From Ornithodoros turicata (taxonomy: Eukaryota; Arthropoda; Arachnida; Ixodida; Argasidae): a stretch of 64,000 nucleotides of DNA. Where the stretch lies: assembly GCF_037126465.1 (NCBI RefSeq), contig NW_026999318.1:2080447-2144446 (forward strand), in the 5' to 3' direction. Numbering within the stretch: position 1 is the first letter of the stretch; each line of letters opens with the position of its first letter. Of this stretch, positions 1 through 11,667 are shown in pieces. Below the pieces are notes generated by a model. The model saw nothing but the letters and a program-made list of their open reading frames with translations. It searched no databases and was not told where the DNA came from. The translations under genes and the position numbers were made by a program.

Positions 1-1625
1 GAGCAGCAGCGCTGCCGAGCTGCAGAAATTCCCTGCTGCTCTCGTATCCGAATTTTTGGTTGCTGTGCTGCCCTGTTGCTCTGCAGCCTGAGCAGCCGGT
101 CTCGAAAGCCAATCAGGAGGCTGGTTGGTATTGTTTTCGTTCGACGGTGTTTAGGGTTAGCAGGGCGGTGAGTGACGGCAGAAGGTTTGTTTCTGGTTGT
201 TCTGTGATTTGATTCTGAAAACCTGGATACGCTTGTGATTGCCAGTAGTTTGGAGCGAGTGTTCAATCATCGGGACTGCGTGAAGTGCGCTTTCAGGACA
301 TAATTCAGTTCATAAAGTTCAATAAAGTGTTCGACCGAACCTACGTGATACATATGTTGTGTACCAGTTTTAGCTACATGTTCGCTTGTTTTCTGGAAAG
401 TACTTCAAAACCCGTGACCTGATAACGTACAAGCAAATTACTTTCACGTCCATGCCGTGTGAAAACCAAACCGAACAAATTTCTTGTGGTCGGTATTCCA
501 AGACCTTGCTAGGTGGTTGTAAATGAAACTGACCCTTGAAAAGGGTAGATGGAGATAGACAACGTTCAGACAACAAGAAAAGGTTTGATAGAGATAGATA
601 ATGAACCCATTCCTTGTGAAAACAGGCAGAAAGCAGTGAGTACTAGCAGAAGGGGCCTTTGTTTTCGTTAGACAGTTTTATTTCACTAAGAGCAACGTAC
701 GCATTTGACAGTCACCGTAAATCAAAATGTCGAATACTATAGTAGCGAGGCAATATTTATACGACAAAATCCCGTAGAAGAATCTCCACATAACACAGCA
801 AGGACTGTTCTGCACAGCACAGCAGTAGGACGAACCTACGTTGAATGTCATGAAACTGACCAGACCAAAACTGACTACACATCAACGAAGAGTCAGGTAA
901 TACGAGGCTCAGACCACCACCACACTCATCTCAAAGTTCACTTATGAGCTCCAAATCCACAATATATCTCTCACACAAACGCCTTTCACCTAGGATTGCG
1001 TTCCTAGGTGTGTGCACTAAAAGGCTTAGCCGCTGCGTACGCCTTCGGAATGTGCGAAATGTAAACAATGCCACAGTTGCCAACACGCTTTGTGTTTCCT
1101 AAGCCGCTGCTGCCGCTAATTCAAAACGAAGCTATGGGACGCCTCCAGCAGCAGAGCAGCGGCAGCAGAAAGCTGCTCTGCTGCCATGTTGCCGTGTTGC
1201 TGCTGCCTCACCGCTGCTGCTTTGCTGCTGCTGCTCGCATAAAGCTATGGGACCCGGCCCTTACGACACTGAACCACGCCGGGGAGCGAGCACGCCATTT
1301 TGAATCAGGCGCGGCTGCGTCGCCTAGCAATGGCACGCCAACCTCCCCCTTCTCCAGCAGAGAACAACGCGCAGTCGAGCCAGCTCGCAAGTTCGCAACT
1401 CCCGAAACCGGTTTTCGATGGAGGTGACTCAACATGGACGGCAAGTTCCTGGAAGGGAGAAACCACGTGGCACGATCGGCCCAACTGCGGGCACCTAGCG
1501 GCGGCTCCGGCGCGGAAAAGGAATACCATACTCTGTATTCCTATTTAGTGACTCGAACCGAAACCGGAAGGCGAGCGGTGATGTCACTGGAGTGCCCCCC
1601 AATCTCGGCTTCACTTCTCAGAGCA
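1..1625. other. Flanking sequence without a recognisable gene; CTG/CAG-rich patches
   Basis: No reading frame here looks like a known protein. Two CAG/CTG-rich patches (about 1-95 and 1141-1241) contain short self-complementary stretches such as CAGCAGAGCAG with CTGCTCTGCTG. The second patch lies between two copies of the 12-mer AAGCTATGGGAC (1129-1140 and 1242-1253). The rest is mixed-composition non-coding DNA up to the MULE target duplication at 1626. Confidence 0.6.
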
Positions 1626-1633
1626 GTAGGGCT
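1626..1633. repeat. Left target-site duplication of the first MULE
   Basis: GTAGGGCT here matches 8358-8365 exactly. The pair fixes the element's ends to the base. Confidence 0.85.
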
Positions 1634-2089
1634 ACTTGGCCTTCGGGAGAGGAAAATCAGTTGCGCTGCGCATGCGCTAGAAGTGATGTCACGTGTCTCT
1701 CTTTGCCGCCGCCGTGCCGTCTGCTCGCTTCGCCTGCGCATGCGCTAGCACACAGCGGTTTGTTTGCTTGAGGATGAGATTTGTGGTAGCGGTGAAGCAA
1801 CTTTGCCAAATATTCCGTTCAAGTTCCTCGCTGGATGTCCCGCTCGTCCGTCGATGTTCAACAAGGTGAGGGAACGTTTCAGCAACGCCTGCGAGTTTCA
1901 CGCTCGCGGTTCAAAAGGTGACGGCGTCTGCACAAAATTGTAAAATGGGCCGCTCTGTTACTACAGATGCAACAAGTGCCAGTCCACTTTTTCTCAGCTG
2001 CACCCTCTCAGTTCAGGGTACCAGGTGTATGTACTTAACTTCCAAGACACACGAGTGCAATTCTGAAGCTGGTAAGTACGTCTCATGCT

Positions 2090-2719
2090 TAGGGTTGCCA
2101 CCTTTCGCAGTAAAAAATACCGGCTGGGGGAGAGGAGGTGGAGTAGAGGGAAAGAGAAAGGCTCGTGGGAAAGGGCAAGTTGGTGAGGGGTGGACGAGCA
2201 CACAGAGAGAAAGAGAGTGCTTGCTCGCTCAAATACGAAGAAACATATGTTCCTGTGTGGGGCTCGATCACTGATGGAAATTGAAATTGCTATAAATATT
2301 GCTAGATTGTATTGGAGCAACCGGACTGGATTGCCACAGACTTTGAAAAACGCATCGACGCAGACAAACATTTATTTGCATGCGGGGATCCCATGATGGA
2401 TCTATACGGCCTAAGTTCCTGCAGGCTCGACACAACCACCAACAGCTTTGCACAACCACTGCTCTTGTCCCATCTCAACACAATATTGTAATGAATAACT
2501 AAGAAAACGACTGGTGATCGCGGAGTTTTGTATGTGCTCCAGAAGCTGTAGTGGAATGTTGAAGGAAAAACCACGAAAAAGCTCATGCGAAAGGTGTTGA
2601 GCCAGCAATAATAATGAAATACCGGCAAAAGGCTGCCGGTATGAGCTTTCTACCGGCAACCGGCAGAACGAGCAAATAACCGACCCTGCCGGTATAATAC
2701 CGGCCTGGTGGCAACCCTA
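2090..2719. mobile_element. hAT-type MITE nested in the left MULE arm
   Basis: A 630-bp insertion with 13-bp terminal inverted repeats TAGGGTTGCCACC / GGTGGCAACCCTA and 8-bp target duplications CTCATGCT at 2082-2089 and 2720-2727. The right MULE arm (about 7840-7870) shows the uninterrupted empty site, which proves this is an insertion younger than the MULE. TAGGG-type ends and 8-bp TSDs indicate the hAT superfamily. No transposase is present, so it is non-autonomous. Its interior carries purine-rich GAGAGG runs and a CCGG-rich right end. Confidence 0.9.
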
Positions 2720-3346
2720 CTCATGCTACACACCATTCGCGTTCAACGCTCTTATTTTGCATGTGTTGTAGCAAATGATTCAGTGGCATAAACCGGTAGA
2801 CTGGTGCGTAATGTACACCCATAGTGGCAAGTTGGACTAATTCTGGTGACGTGTTCGTAAAATCTGTGTAATCGGACTGTCTAATTGTCACCTGTTCCAT
2901 CTTAACACCGAAGTCGGCATATGAGTAAGAAATATCGTGGTTTCGGCAATTATCAGTAATCTTCCGTTGTGCTTAATGATTCCTATTATTTTGTATTTGT
3001 GTTTTTACTCAGAATTATCATTCTATTCTTAACTGGAGCAACAAAATTACCAAACACATGAGGATTGTGTTGAAACTGAGGACATTGCTTATTTTTACTG
3101 ATTTCCGGTTTTCAGCCATGGAGAGAAGAAATGCAGGATGCAGCCAAGAGTCATATCATATCATTTCATCGATCACCATGTTGTAAATAACCGTTGTACA
3201 TAATCGTTGCGTCATCCTGCAGCCCCTGAACATGTGACCATACCTGTCTCATTAAATTTTCCTATTACAAGAGTCATTTTACTAAAGGCACAGGGGTAAA
3301 ACGATTGAAAGATGGAGGTTTAAAGTGTTATTATATTTGTAACTGA

Positions 3347-4180
3347 TTGGATGCTTTTATAGAGAGGACACATCAAAGGAAAAGGTCCATCAAATCACAA
3401 GGTTCCGTCAAGCGTGGGGACACCTGCCTTGCTGATATGTCTGCAATGTTCCAAACTGGCAAGGTCTCGTTTGTCTTCCAAGCTTCCTATTATGCACATG
3501 ATTTTGGGGCTGTCCTACACCCCACTTACAAAAACAGAGGAAGATGTAATAGAGGCAGCCCGTGCAGGGGGTATATGTTTATTCACACAAAAGGAGCTGT
3601 CAGCCAGGCAAGTGCCAGCTTGCTACTCCTTAAAAAAAGAAAAAAAAAACGGTACAGGAGAAGCCGCGATGGCAACGATGTGCTGCGGGCGTACAGGCAC
3701 TTCTAAAACACTATGTTGTACTGGAATGTCCTTTTTTACCTTCCAGAAACTATTTGTTTATGTTAGGGAAACTACGTGACGGCATTGCACTCAGCGTACT
3801 ATGCAGCTCAGTATTCGGGGTGTGCTGGATGGCACGTTTCAAAGGATCCAATTCACCTCACTACAAGGCAGTACCTGTACATCACCATGAGGGACTATAA
3901 TATATGTTACAGTGAGAGGAAACACGACGACAACCAAACCAGTGTTGCCTTGTTGGTCAGTTCTATCAGAGCCCAAACAAACAGTCCAGTGCTTTCCCTC
4001 ACACACAAAGGCAAGAAGGATGATCCTACTGTCTTTCAACGAGGAAATACTGACTTGTTGCAAGATGAGGATTTCTTGCTAGTTCTCATGACAGGCATGC
4101 AAAAACAGCTGTTAAGGCATTTGGGCACCAACAAAAGTGTGATGAACACAGGAGGAGCAGGAAAGCTAGCTGGTGTTGAC
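3347..4180 (+). pseudogene. Decayed MULE transposase
   Basis: Fragments in shifting frames recall MULE transposases. A cysteine/histidine segment before the core is seen at 3420-3520 (CLADMSAMFQTGKV followed by an H-D motif). A later stretch at 3776-4150 contains DDNQTSVALLVSSIRA, the family's usual lead-in, and DEDFLLVLMTGMQKQLL, corresponding to the start of the DDE core where intact copies read dDFlLvlqT-fQ-ml. The acidic catalytic residue expected just after this (DsTHgTn in relatives) is lost, and no C-terminal half is visible. The first piece lies in the inverted arm and is duplicated in the right arm near 7235-7300. Clearly non-functional; family assignment rests on motif recognition only. 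Confidence 0.6.
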
Positions 4181-4199
4181 TTGATGTTAATGCCGAAGT

Positions 4200-7100
4200 G
4201 TACACTTTCTTTTTACCCGTCTCTCCTTCACTTCGTGTATTAAAGCTTCATTGCTGGTTCGTGTGTTTGTGTTCGTCTCGTCCCGTGTTCGTCCTGTGCT
4301 TTCCCTCAACTCAAGGCAATGTTAACATCAAAAGAAAAGTGCGCATAGATTCTACACATAGCACCACAGATGGGTCATTCTATGTGATAGTTGTGTACTG
4401 CCACTTCATACATTTTGGGTAATGGTTCAGGTGAAACACTTTACAGCCATGCATGCTCTCCTGCATTGACTTTTCAACTGAAGACAATATGCCCCATTTT
4501 TAGCTTGGTGTGGGGTATATTACAGCAGGTAAATACATTTAAGTGTGGTGATATACATACACATAACACACATAATTGGCAATTTGTATATCCTATAAAG
4601 TGCTCTGACCTGAGAAATCTTGTAGAAAAAATTGTGTTAATATTCTGCCAATAAGAAGTGGAATAAACTTTCCACTCACTGCACTAGGCAGTTTGTTTTA
4701 TTCCGTGTGTTTATATCTCTCCAGTACTGAGTACTCTCTTGCAATATAACGAGACAACTGTCCCTGACTGATGGTATTGTTTTCTTCAGCTGCAACAGAT
4801 GCTTTTTACCATGAAAATACTAACATCAGTTGGCATTGCATAAAACCTTGGTGAGCTCAAAGCCGCTGTGTGTATTCTTGTGAATGATTTATCTAAGGAA
4901 ATGTACACCCTTCCAACATCCATCAGCAAACTCTTCATGACTATATATAATGCATAATTATTTCATTAGATTAAAGGAAAAATATATTGGCATCACACCA
5001 GCTCAATTGCCGTCTTTCGTTATCGTCAAAAATATGGTGGCCGGGGTACATGACTCTCATCAACATTTTGATAATGTAATTCGCATACAATGCTCAATCA
5101 TTTTAAAATTCTTCATGCACATCATTACGCCTTGTATATTCAAGTTGGCTTCTACTTTGTCTCATGCTAGTGTTGGCTATCCGTGCGGTAGCCAAAAAAT
5201 ATTATGGGGGGTTCTATGGGGACCTCCCAGATGCACTAATAAAGGTACGATCTTGGCTATGCAGTGCTAAACCTGCTGTGATACTGCGGAACAAAAATGC
5301 CAAACAACTCCGCTTTGTCTCAACAAAGATGCAAGGAGTTAAAACGGGTGCAGCTATGTGTTCGAACAGCTACTGGGAATTCAGAAGATCATACTATGTG
5401 CGTGAAAATAACTAGCACAATCACATATGTTTGTATGTTCATGTGTCTTGCCTCAGCAAATGAGTTCCAATGTATGCTTGATTGCATTTATTTAGCATTT
5501 GTTACAAGAGAGCAAAAGTCCTGAAGATATTGCAAATCTATATTGTAAATCTACTCAGTATTGGCCAGTTAGATCACACAACTTGGTTGATTCATTTTAT
5601 CAAGCTTTGTTTCACACCTCAAGGAAACGTAGCTCTTCGGTAACCTCAGTGAGCCAAACACGCAGTCCAGGTCCAGTTTTAGATATTTTTACTGGTCTCG
5701 TTAGCAATACATCGTTCCAAAATACCACAAATTCCAGCTGGACACTATATCAATGAGCCTGTTGCCTTGCACCTCATCGGAGCGGCCCCCTGCTGGCTAG
5801 CAGGAAGATATCGAATAAGAAACAGGTGACTGGCTGTTCTGTCCACCTCTCAGTGTGTGTGGCCACTCCTGTTTGCTGCTAGAGTGTCACTCCCATGAAG
5901 AAATGCAACACCCTGGTCCTCCATAAACTTTTGTCCCAATCTGTTCGAATATTGATGCACAGATGGTGTGAAGAAAGCCATAGTAGCAGGGCAGTTTTCA
6001 ACCAGATTCCAAGAGTGTGCCAAGCAGCAGGAAATACACCCAGCCAGAGGATTTCTGTTGAATTCATGTTTAAGGACCTTCACATCTACATCATTTACTC
6101 ATGAATGCAACACTGTCATTTGACAACACATGACAGTCCATTAATGCTTTGAATATGAATTGAGCTTTACCCTCTGGTTGGGCATGAAACAATGAATCTT
6201 TCAACAGCTCATGACCCACAGTTTGAGAAATACTGGTGTACGCATTCGTCCCAACAATAATCTGGCATCCTTCAAAAACACCATCAAACAGGACTTTTCT
6301 GCTGATACGTAGGGTGACATGCAATTACTTTTTGATGATTTGCATTTCTCTTTGTTTCTAATACTTGTCATGTGTTCTTGGTATTTCTGTTCCCCTCAAA
6401 TTGTGTAGACATTTGCACTGACTGTGTCTTGGACTGTTCAACAGGGCTTGCCCACTATCAGTATCAGTGTATACTGTCATGGAATAACAATAAAAACCTG
6501 AAAACTGAAAGAAAAAAAAAAAAACATCTGAAGCACATCTATCTGACTAATTCCTCTAACAACCTCCTGACAAATGCTCGATGAATGATAGTTCATGTCA
6601 CCACTCCTTGTGGACAGAAACAAGCTGTAACAGGCCGAGGAAGTTTAGATGATGTGGTGAACCTAAGAGTTTGTTGTTGCCTTGAATGGGCAATCATCTC
6701 AGAGGTAAAACTTATTTATGTTGACTACTGCCTTCAAAGTCTAACTATAAATTCTTTGTTCTGAACTTGTCTTGGTACACCGGAGTTCACAAGCAAGAGC
6801 AGCCTTTTGGGAAGAAATAGGCAGCAAAATCTCAAATTGGAACACTGACCTTACCGAGCAGTGTTTGTTAGTTGTCGGGGTTGTACGATGTGCAGCTTGG
6901 TACAAATCTTTACGGACCACCATGGTGTCACATTTCTCCATTGGAGTGACACCCTAGCATCAAACAAGAGCGGACGCACATACTGAGAGATAGACCCGTT
7001 TCTTATTCGATCTTTTGCTGGTAGCTGGCAGGGGACCGCTCCGATGAAGAAAGGCGTAGTGCCATGAACTTTTGTCTCGGGCTGTACACGCTGTTGTGTT

Positions 7101-7230
7101 GTACTCATACAAATTCTGAAATGCATGCCACTTCTTAGAGAATCTTTGGAAATTTGAAACCATTATGCCTTAATTGTCAGCTCTGATCATGAGCGAGATG
7201 GTAGGGGGCCCTTGAGGAATGTCCCGTTGT
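4200..7230. other. MULE interior without an intact gene
   Basis: Mostly AT-rich sequence with many short frames and no convincing protein. At 6490-6525 an AATAAAAACCTGAAA motif followed by an A-rich run looks like the 3' tail of a retroposed sequence. The fragment at 5164-5415 reads as a short unbroken frame but was not recognised. Confidence 0.5.
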
Positions 7231-8182
7231 GTCCTGGAACCTTGCCAGTCTGGAACAATGCAGACGAATCATCAATGCAGGTTGCCCCATGCCTGACGGA
7301 ACCTTATGATTTTATGGACCTTTTTCCTTTGACGTTCTTCTCTGTAAAAGCACCCGATCAGTTACAAATATAACAACACTTTAAACCTCCATCTTTCAAT
7401 CTTTTTACCCCTGTGCCTTTAGTAAAATGACTCTTGGCTGCATCCTGCATTTCTTCTCTCCATGCCTGAAAATCTGAAATCAGTAAAAATAAGCAATGTC
7501 CTCAGTTTCAACACAATCCTCATGTGTTTGGTAATTTTGTTGCTCCAGTTAAGAATACAGTATGATAATTCTCAGTAGAAACACAAATACAAAGTAATAG
7601 GAACCATTAAGCACAACGAAAGATTACTGATAACTGCCGAAACCACGATATTTCGTACTCATATACCGCGACCAGGTGACAATTAGACAGTCCGATTACA
7701 CAGATTTTACGAACACGTCACCAGAATTCGTGCAACTTGCACTATGGGTGTACATTACGCACCAGTCTGCCGGTTTATGCCACTGAATTACTTGCTACAA
7801 CACATGCAAAATAAGAGCGCTGAACGCGAATGGTGTGTAGCATGAGACGTACTTACCTGCTTCAGAATTGCACTCGTGTGTCTTGGAAGTTAAGTACATA
7901 CACCTGGTACTGCTGCTGCCTGAACTGAGAGGGTGCAGCTGAGAAAAAGTGGACTGGCACTTGTTGCATCTGTAGTAACAGAGCGGCCCATTTTACAATT
8001 TTGTGCAGACGCCCTCACTTTTTGAACCGCGAGCATGAAACTCGCAGGCGTTGCTGCAACGTTTCCTCACCTGTTGAACATCGACGGACGAGCGGGACAT
8101 CCAGCGAGGAACTTGAACGGAATATTTGGCAAAGTTGCTTCACCGCTACCACAAACCACAAACACAAATCTCATCCTCAAGC

Positions 8183-8218
8183 CAACGCCTCCTCTATAAA
8201 TTTATAGAGGAGGCGTTG
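8183..8218. mobile_element. 36-bp perfect palindromic micro-element
   Basis: Two 18-bp arms, CAACGCCTCCTCTATAAA and its exact reverse complement, meet without a spacer. The insert is flanked by 7-bp direct repeats CTCAAGC at 8176-8182 and 8219-8225. The left MULE arm (about 1768-1775) has a single GCTTGAG and no palindrome, so it was inserted after the two arms formed. The arm begins like the terminal repeat of the 530-bp element at 34196-34725, which also has a 7-bp TSD. It appears to consist of nothing but two terminal repeats. Confidence 0.75.
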
Positions 8219-8357
8219 CTCAAGCAAACAAACCGCTGTGTGCTAGCGCATGCGCACGCGAAGCGAGCAGACGGCACGGCGGCAGCAAAGAGAGACACGT
8301 GACATCCCTTCTAGCGCATGCGCAGCGCAACTGATTTTCCTCTCCCGAAGGCCAAGT

Positions 8358-8365
8358 GTAGGGCT
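8358..8365. repeat. Right target-site duplication of the first MULE
   Basis: GTAGGGCT, identical to 1626-1633. It lies only four bases before the target duplication of the next element (8370-8377). Confidence 0.85.
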
Positions 8366-9507
8366 CCCCCTCTCTTTACATGCGGCTAGCCGCAGATTTA
8401 TTCCGCTCTCCAATTGGATGCCAATGCGCAGGCGCACTATGCGTCATCGAGCAGACGATTCTCTCCTCTCCCGGTCTACACAATGGTCCACACCTCTTTT
8501 CCTCCCTTCTACGTTGAAGAGGCCCATGCCTCCACGCGTGTTTCTGGTGTATTTTACCTGACGGTGCCCTAAAGACAATTCCTGATGGGAGTTACTCATA
8601 ACGCTATCGACTGATAACCGGTGAAATGATATAGCCGAAGTGTATCGGGGTTAACCATGTGATAGAGTGTGACCTGTTGATTTTGTTTGCTGATAAGAAG
8701 CCATGAGGGTTGATAATGAGCGATAAAGGAAATTTTTTCCCCTGTAACGGCTGACAAGATCACTGGTGCAAAAGATGTGCCGATCGTGACTGTCAACCTG
8801 TGTGCGCAAAGTGAGGGAGGACAATATATCTGCTCTACGTACCGCACAACCATTCTTACTTTTCGGCACACAGCCTAAATGTGAATGCCGAAGAGATAGT
8901 ATAAGTATGATAGCGAGACGCTCTTCCTTTTGTTATCAGGATGGAAAGGAAAATAATTACAAGCCGCCAAATGCAAAAATTAGAGTATATAATTATAGTA
9001 CAGTACTATAGTTGTGAATGCATGCATGGGCAGGTAATTGGTCTATGCATGCTCAGGGAAGCTGTGCTCACAGCCGTGTAAGAAACGGAACAAATATTAA
9101 TACGAAGTAGAGCACTGCACGGGCTAACCCGAAAACCCGAGGCCGGCCCAGTCTTCCTTTTTGCGGGGCTGTGCTCGGGTATGGCCATTATGGGCCCGGT
9201 TCGGGAACGGGCCTGAACCTTGTAGGCCCTAGGTCAGTCTGGAGTCTCCTATGTTACCCCAATGTTAGGTACACCCAGTCAAATTTTACAGCCTGATACA
9301 CTGGGCCGGGTATCCTATACATTTCTTGGGCTTGGGCCGGGTCAGGTATGCAGCCGTCAAGCCGAGCCCGGGCAAACATCCTCGTAGACTAACTTCGTCC
9401 GCTGCAAATAAGCACTCCTAGGGGAAACCATGCAGGACAAGACAGAGCACTAACAGAGCCGTAACGCTTTTAGTTCATGCATGCTGATGATTTTACAGTA
9501 CACGTAC

Positions 9508-9926
9508 CTTCTTCGTCCTTGAACTTGAGTTCTTCAACGTGTGGCTGAAATCCATGGTAGGTTACATGGTGGGTCAAAAGGTCCTCACCAAACGAGAAAT
9601 TGACGCCGGAGCATTGGGGGGGGGGGGGGGGGGGTCAAACCAAAATTTTTGCGAAACGTCTGAACGACGCCGTGCATGTTCTTCAAATGCTTCACTAAAT
9701 TGAACTTTGCACTGAACGTTTTGGAGCAGAAGGCACAAGTGCGGTCATCGGTACTCTGCTCGCGAACGCTGTCATCGTGCAGAGATGCCATTCCAATCAC
9801 ACACCCTTTGGGCACCGGCAGGGAAAATGCGGCAGAGACACGCGTGGAGAGCGCATGGACCACGGTGGACGATATACGTCTTCGGCTCTCTAGGTCACGC
9901 TGGCGCGAACTCAAGAGAAGGTGCAT
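9508..9926 (-). pseudogene. C2H2 zinc-finger N-terminal fragment of a MULE-type protein
   Basis: From an ATG at 9926 the minus strand encodes a basic/serine-rich start and a C2H2 finger (CAFCSKTF, then KHLKNMH, near residues 63-85). A run of 16 or more C residues (plus-strand G at about 9618-9635) then breaks the frame. In another frame the coding continues as EDLLTHHVTYHGFQPHVEEL and ends at a good splice donor, AAG|GTACGT, at 9508/9507. HGFQPHVEEL-type segments are known from N-terminal parts of arthropod MULE proteins; that attribution is from memory. No downstream exon was found inside the element. The homopolymer could be a real mutation or a sequencing problem. Confidence 0.45.
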
Positions 9927-10056
9927 AATGTAAAAACCCCGAGACTAGGGAATACGAAGGGACAGACACAACACGAAGTCTCAATGAGAGTTTTTGAGAC
10001 TTCGTGTCGTGTCTGTCCCTTCGTGTTCCCTAGTCTCGGGGTTTTTACATTATGCA
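9922..10056. repeat. 135-bp near-perfect inverted repeat (hairpin)
   Basis: The arm from TGCATAATGTAAAAACCCC to ACGAAGTCTCAA is mirrored by TTGAGACTTCGTG to TTACATTATGCA, with about 8 bases of loop and only a few mismatches. It sits near the right end of the second MULE and begins where the finger ORF starts. Confidence 0.85.
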
Positions 10057-10238
10057 TCATCTTCACCAGCTCGCTTGTTTCCTAGCCATTTTTTCATTGT
10101 CAAGAGAAGGAACGGAGAAGAAAGGAGATGGGAAAGTGGGAGAGGAGAGTCGTCTGCTCGAACGCGCATAGTGCGCCTGCGCATTGGCATCCAATTGGAG
10201 AGCGGAATAAATCTGCGGCTAGACGCATGTCTCTCTTT

Positions 10239-11653
10239 CCTTCCTCCATACTAAATTGCATTATATACGGAACTGGAAATGTAACGAAGCCGATAACCAT
10301 CCCGAACAGCTACATCCCTTCAATTAAGTAGCTTGTACAACTATTGTTATCACATTTACATATTTTCATTCTAAGACATAGTTAGCAGCATAGTAAGATA
10401 TTTAATGCATGCATAAATGGATAAGTAGTAGAATTAATGGTACACATGCAGAAGTACTTTATGCAGAATACCGAGCATGGGGGATGCTGCAAAAAAAAAA
10501 AAAAAAAGTGGTGATGGGGATGGGGGAGGGGTTGGCGTCATAAGTATCATGGTTCCCACCGAATTTGGGAACAAAAATTCAAGGATATTTCAAGGTCCTT
10601 TTAAGGCTCAGCTGTCATTGTGCATGGCATGTAAACTTGAGAGAACTGATGTTCTGAGGCTGGAACAACATAGAAAGGAATCTTTCATAATGTAAACTTT
10701 GTCAAAAGTTAGGGGATGTCTCTAAACATTTGGGGGTCTAGGGCATTCTGGATAAATCACTGCAGCGGAATACACATGACTGAAAGCCAGTTGCAACCGT
10801 CTTTGCGCATATCTTGTTAGTAAATTTGATCGAAAAGGCTTAGGTCCAGTTTGCTTATTTTGTTCTCCCTGATTGGAGCATGCAGCCCTTAGGAGAACCT
10901 CTTGCAGTCAGAGAGTCGATCTGGACATGCCATACTGCAGTTCTGCTTGACATTCCGCGAACCGATTCAGTACATTTTTCATCGTGTTAATATCAAACCA
11001 TAGGCGCCGACTGGGGGGGGGGGGGGGGGGGGACTTGGGGGCCTGAGCCCCCCGGAACTTTCCCAGGGGGGGGGGCCAGGCCCCTTCGGGAAGTCTACCC
11101 AGCTGCACACTCAAGATGAAAGTTTTGAGGGATATCCTATAAGAATCGCGTGTTTCATGCCAGTGATAATGAAAATCGTGTAAAAATGTGCCGCAACACG
11201 GAATTCCCGACACCCTGCCCGACCTCTGTGCATGAGAAGGGGGGGAGGACGTTGTGCCCCGGCCCCCCTCCGGCAGATTGAAAACTCTCCGCCTATATGA
11301 TCACAACAGTAATAAACAGAACTTTCACAGCATGCCGAAGCCGCGAAACGCAACCGGGACTACACGTACGCAAACCGCAACTCTCGCTGTCATGCTAAAA
11401 AAAGAAAACGAAGGAAAGAAAGAAACCGCCAGGCTCTCAGCCCTCTCTACTGCCCCTCGTCTACTGCACCCTCTCTGTGGAATCGGTGCCGGAAACGGTC
11501 TACCGTTCCGGGAGATGTTTCTGGATTTCGCTTTGGATGACCGAGAGGACTTTTCCCGATCTCTCGCATATCTTTTATCTCAAGTCACTTAGGCTAGCCT
11601 CGTCTACATTGTTGAATGGCGTTTCTTCTAGGTATAGGTGCATCTGTTACATT
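10239..11653. other. Non-coding stretch with G-rich repeat
   Basis: No gene recognised. An A17 run lies at about 10491. A repeat beginning ATAGGCGCCGACT followed by a run of 20 or so G lies at 11002-11035; CTCCGCCTATAT near 11288 looks like its opposite end, giving a possible 290-bp MITE (about 11002-11297) with poor ends. Short frames here are biased by the G/C runs. Confidence 0.4.
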
Positions 11654-11667
11654 CATCGCACTGTATG

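Larger units (their letters stand above)
1634..8357 (+). mobile_element. Long-TIR Mutator-like element (MULE)
   Basis: A 6.7-kb element bounded by ACTTGGCCTTCGGGAGAGG at 1634 and its reverse complement ending at 8357. Identical 8-bp target duplications GTAGGGCT lie at 1626-1633 and 8358-8365. The inverted arms are more than 1 kb long (about 1634-3470, including a nested 630-bp insertion, against about 7235-8357). An 8-bp TSD with long TIRs is typical of MULEs, and the family is supported by decayed MULE transposase sequence at 3347-4180. The arms include part of the transposase 5' coding region, so the element looks like a partly folded-back copy. The central 4.2-7.2 kb shows no intact gene. 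Confidence 0.85.
8378..10230 (-). mobile_element. Second MULE-like element with about 110-bp TIRs
   Basis: Ends are ACATGCGGCTAGCCGCAG at 8378 and the complement of ACATGCGTCTAGCCGCAG at 10230. Target duplications of 8 bp, CTCTCTTT, lie at 8370-8377 and 10231-10238. The inverted arms match over about 110 bp (8378-8485 with 10125-10230). It encodes a C2H2-finger fragment on the minus strand and contains a large hairpin at 9922-10056. TSD length, TIR length and the finger protein suggest a MULE; with no catalytic core visible it is non-autonomous. GC-rich CCCGGGC-type repeats occupy about 9115-9380. Confidence 0.75.

Noticed and set aside
9615..9640. G-run as a possible G-quadruplex regulator
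   Set aside because: A pure homopolymer is more simply low-complexity or assembly noise; similar runs occur near 11015 and 12838.
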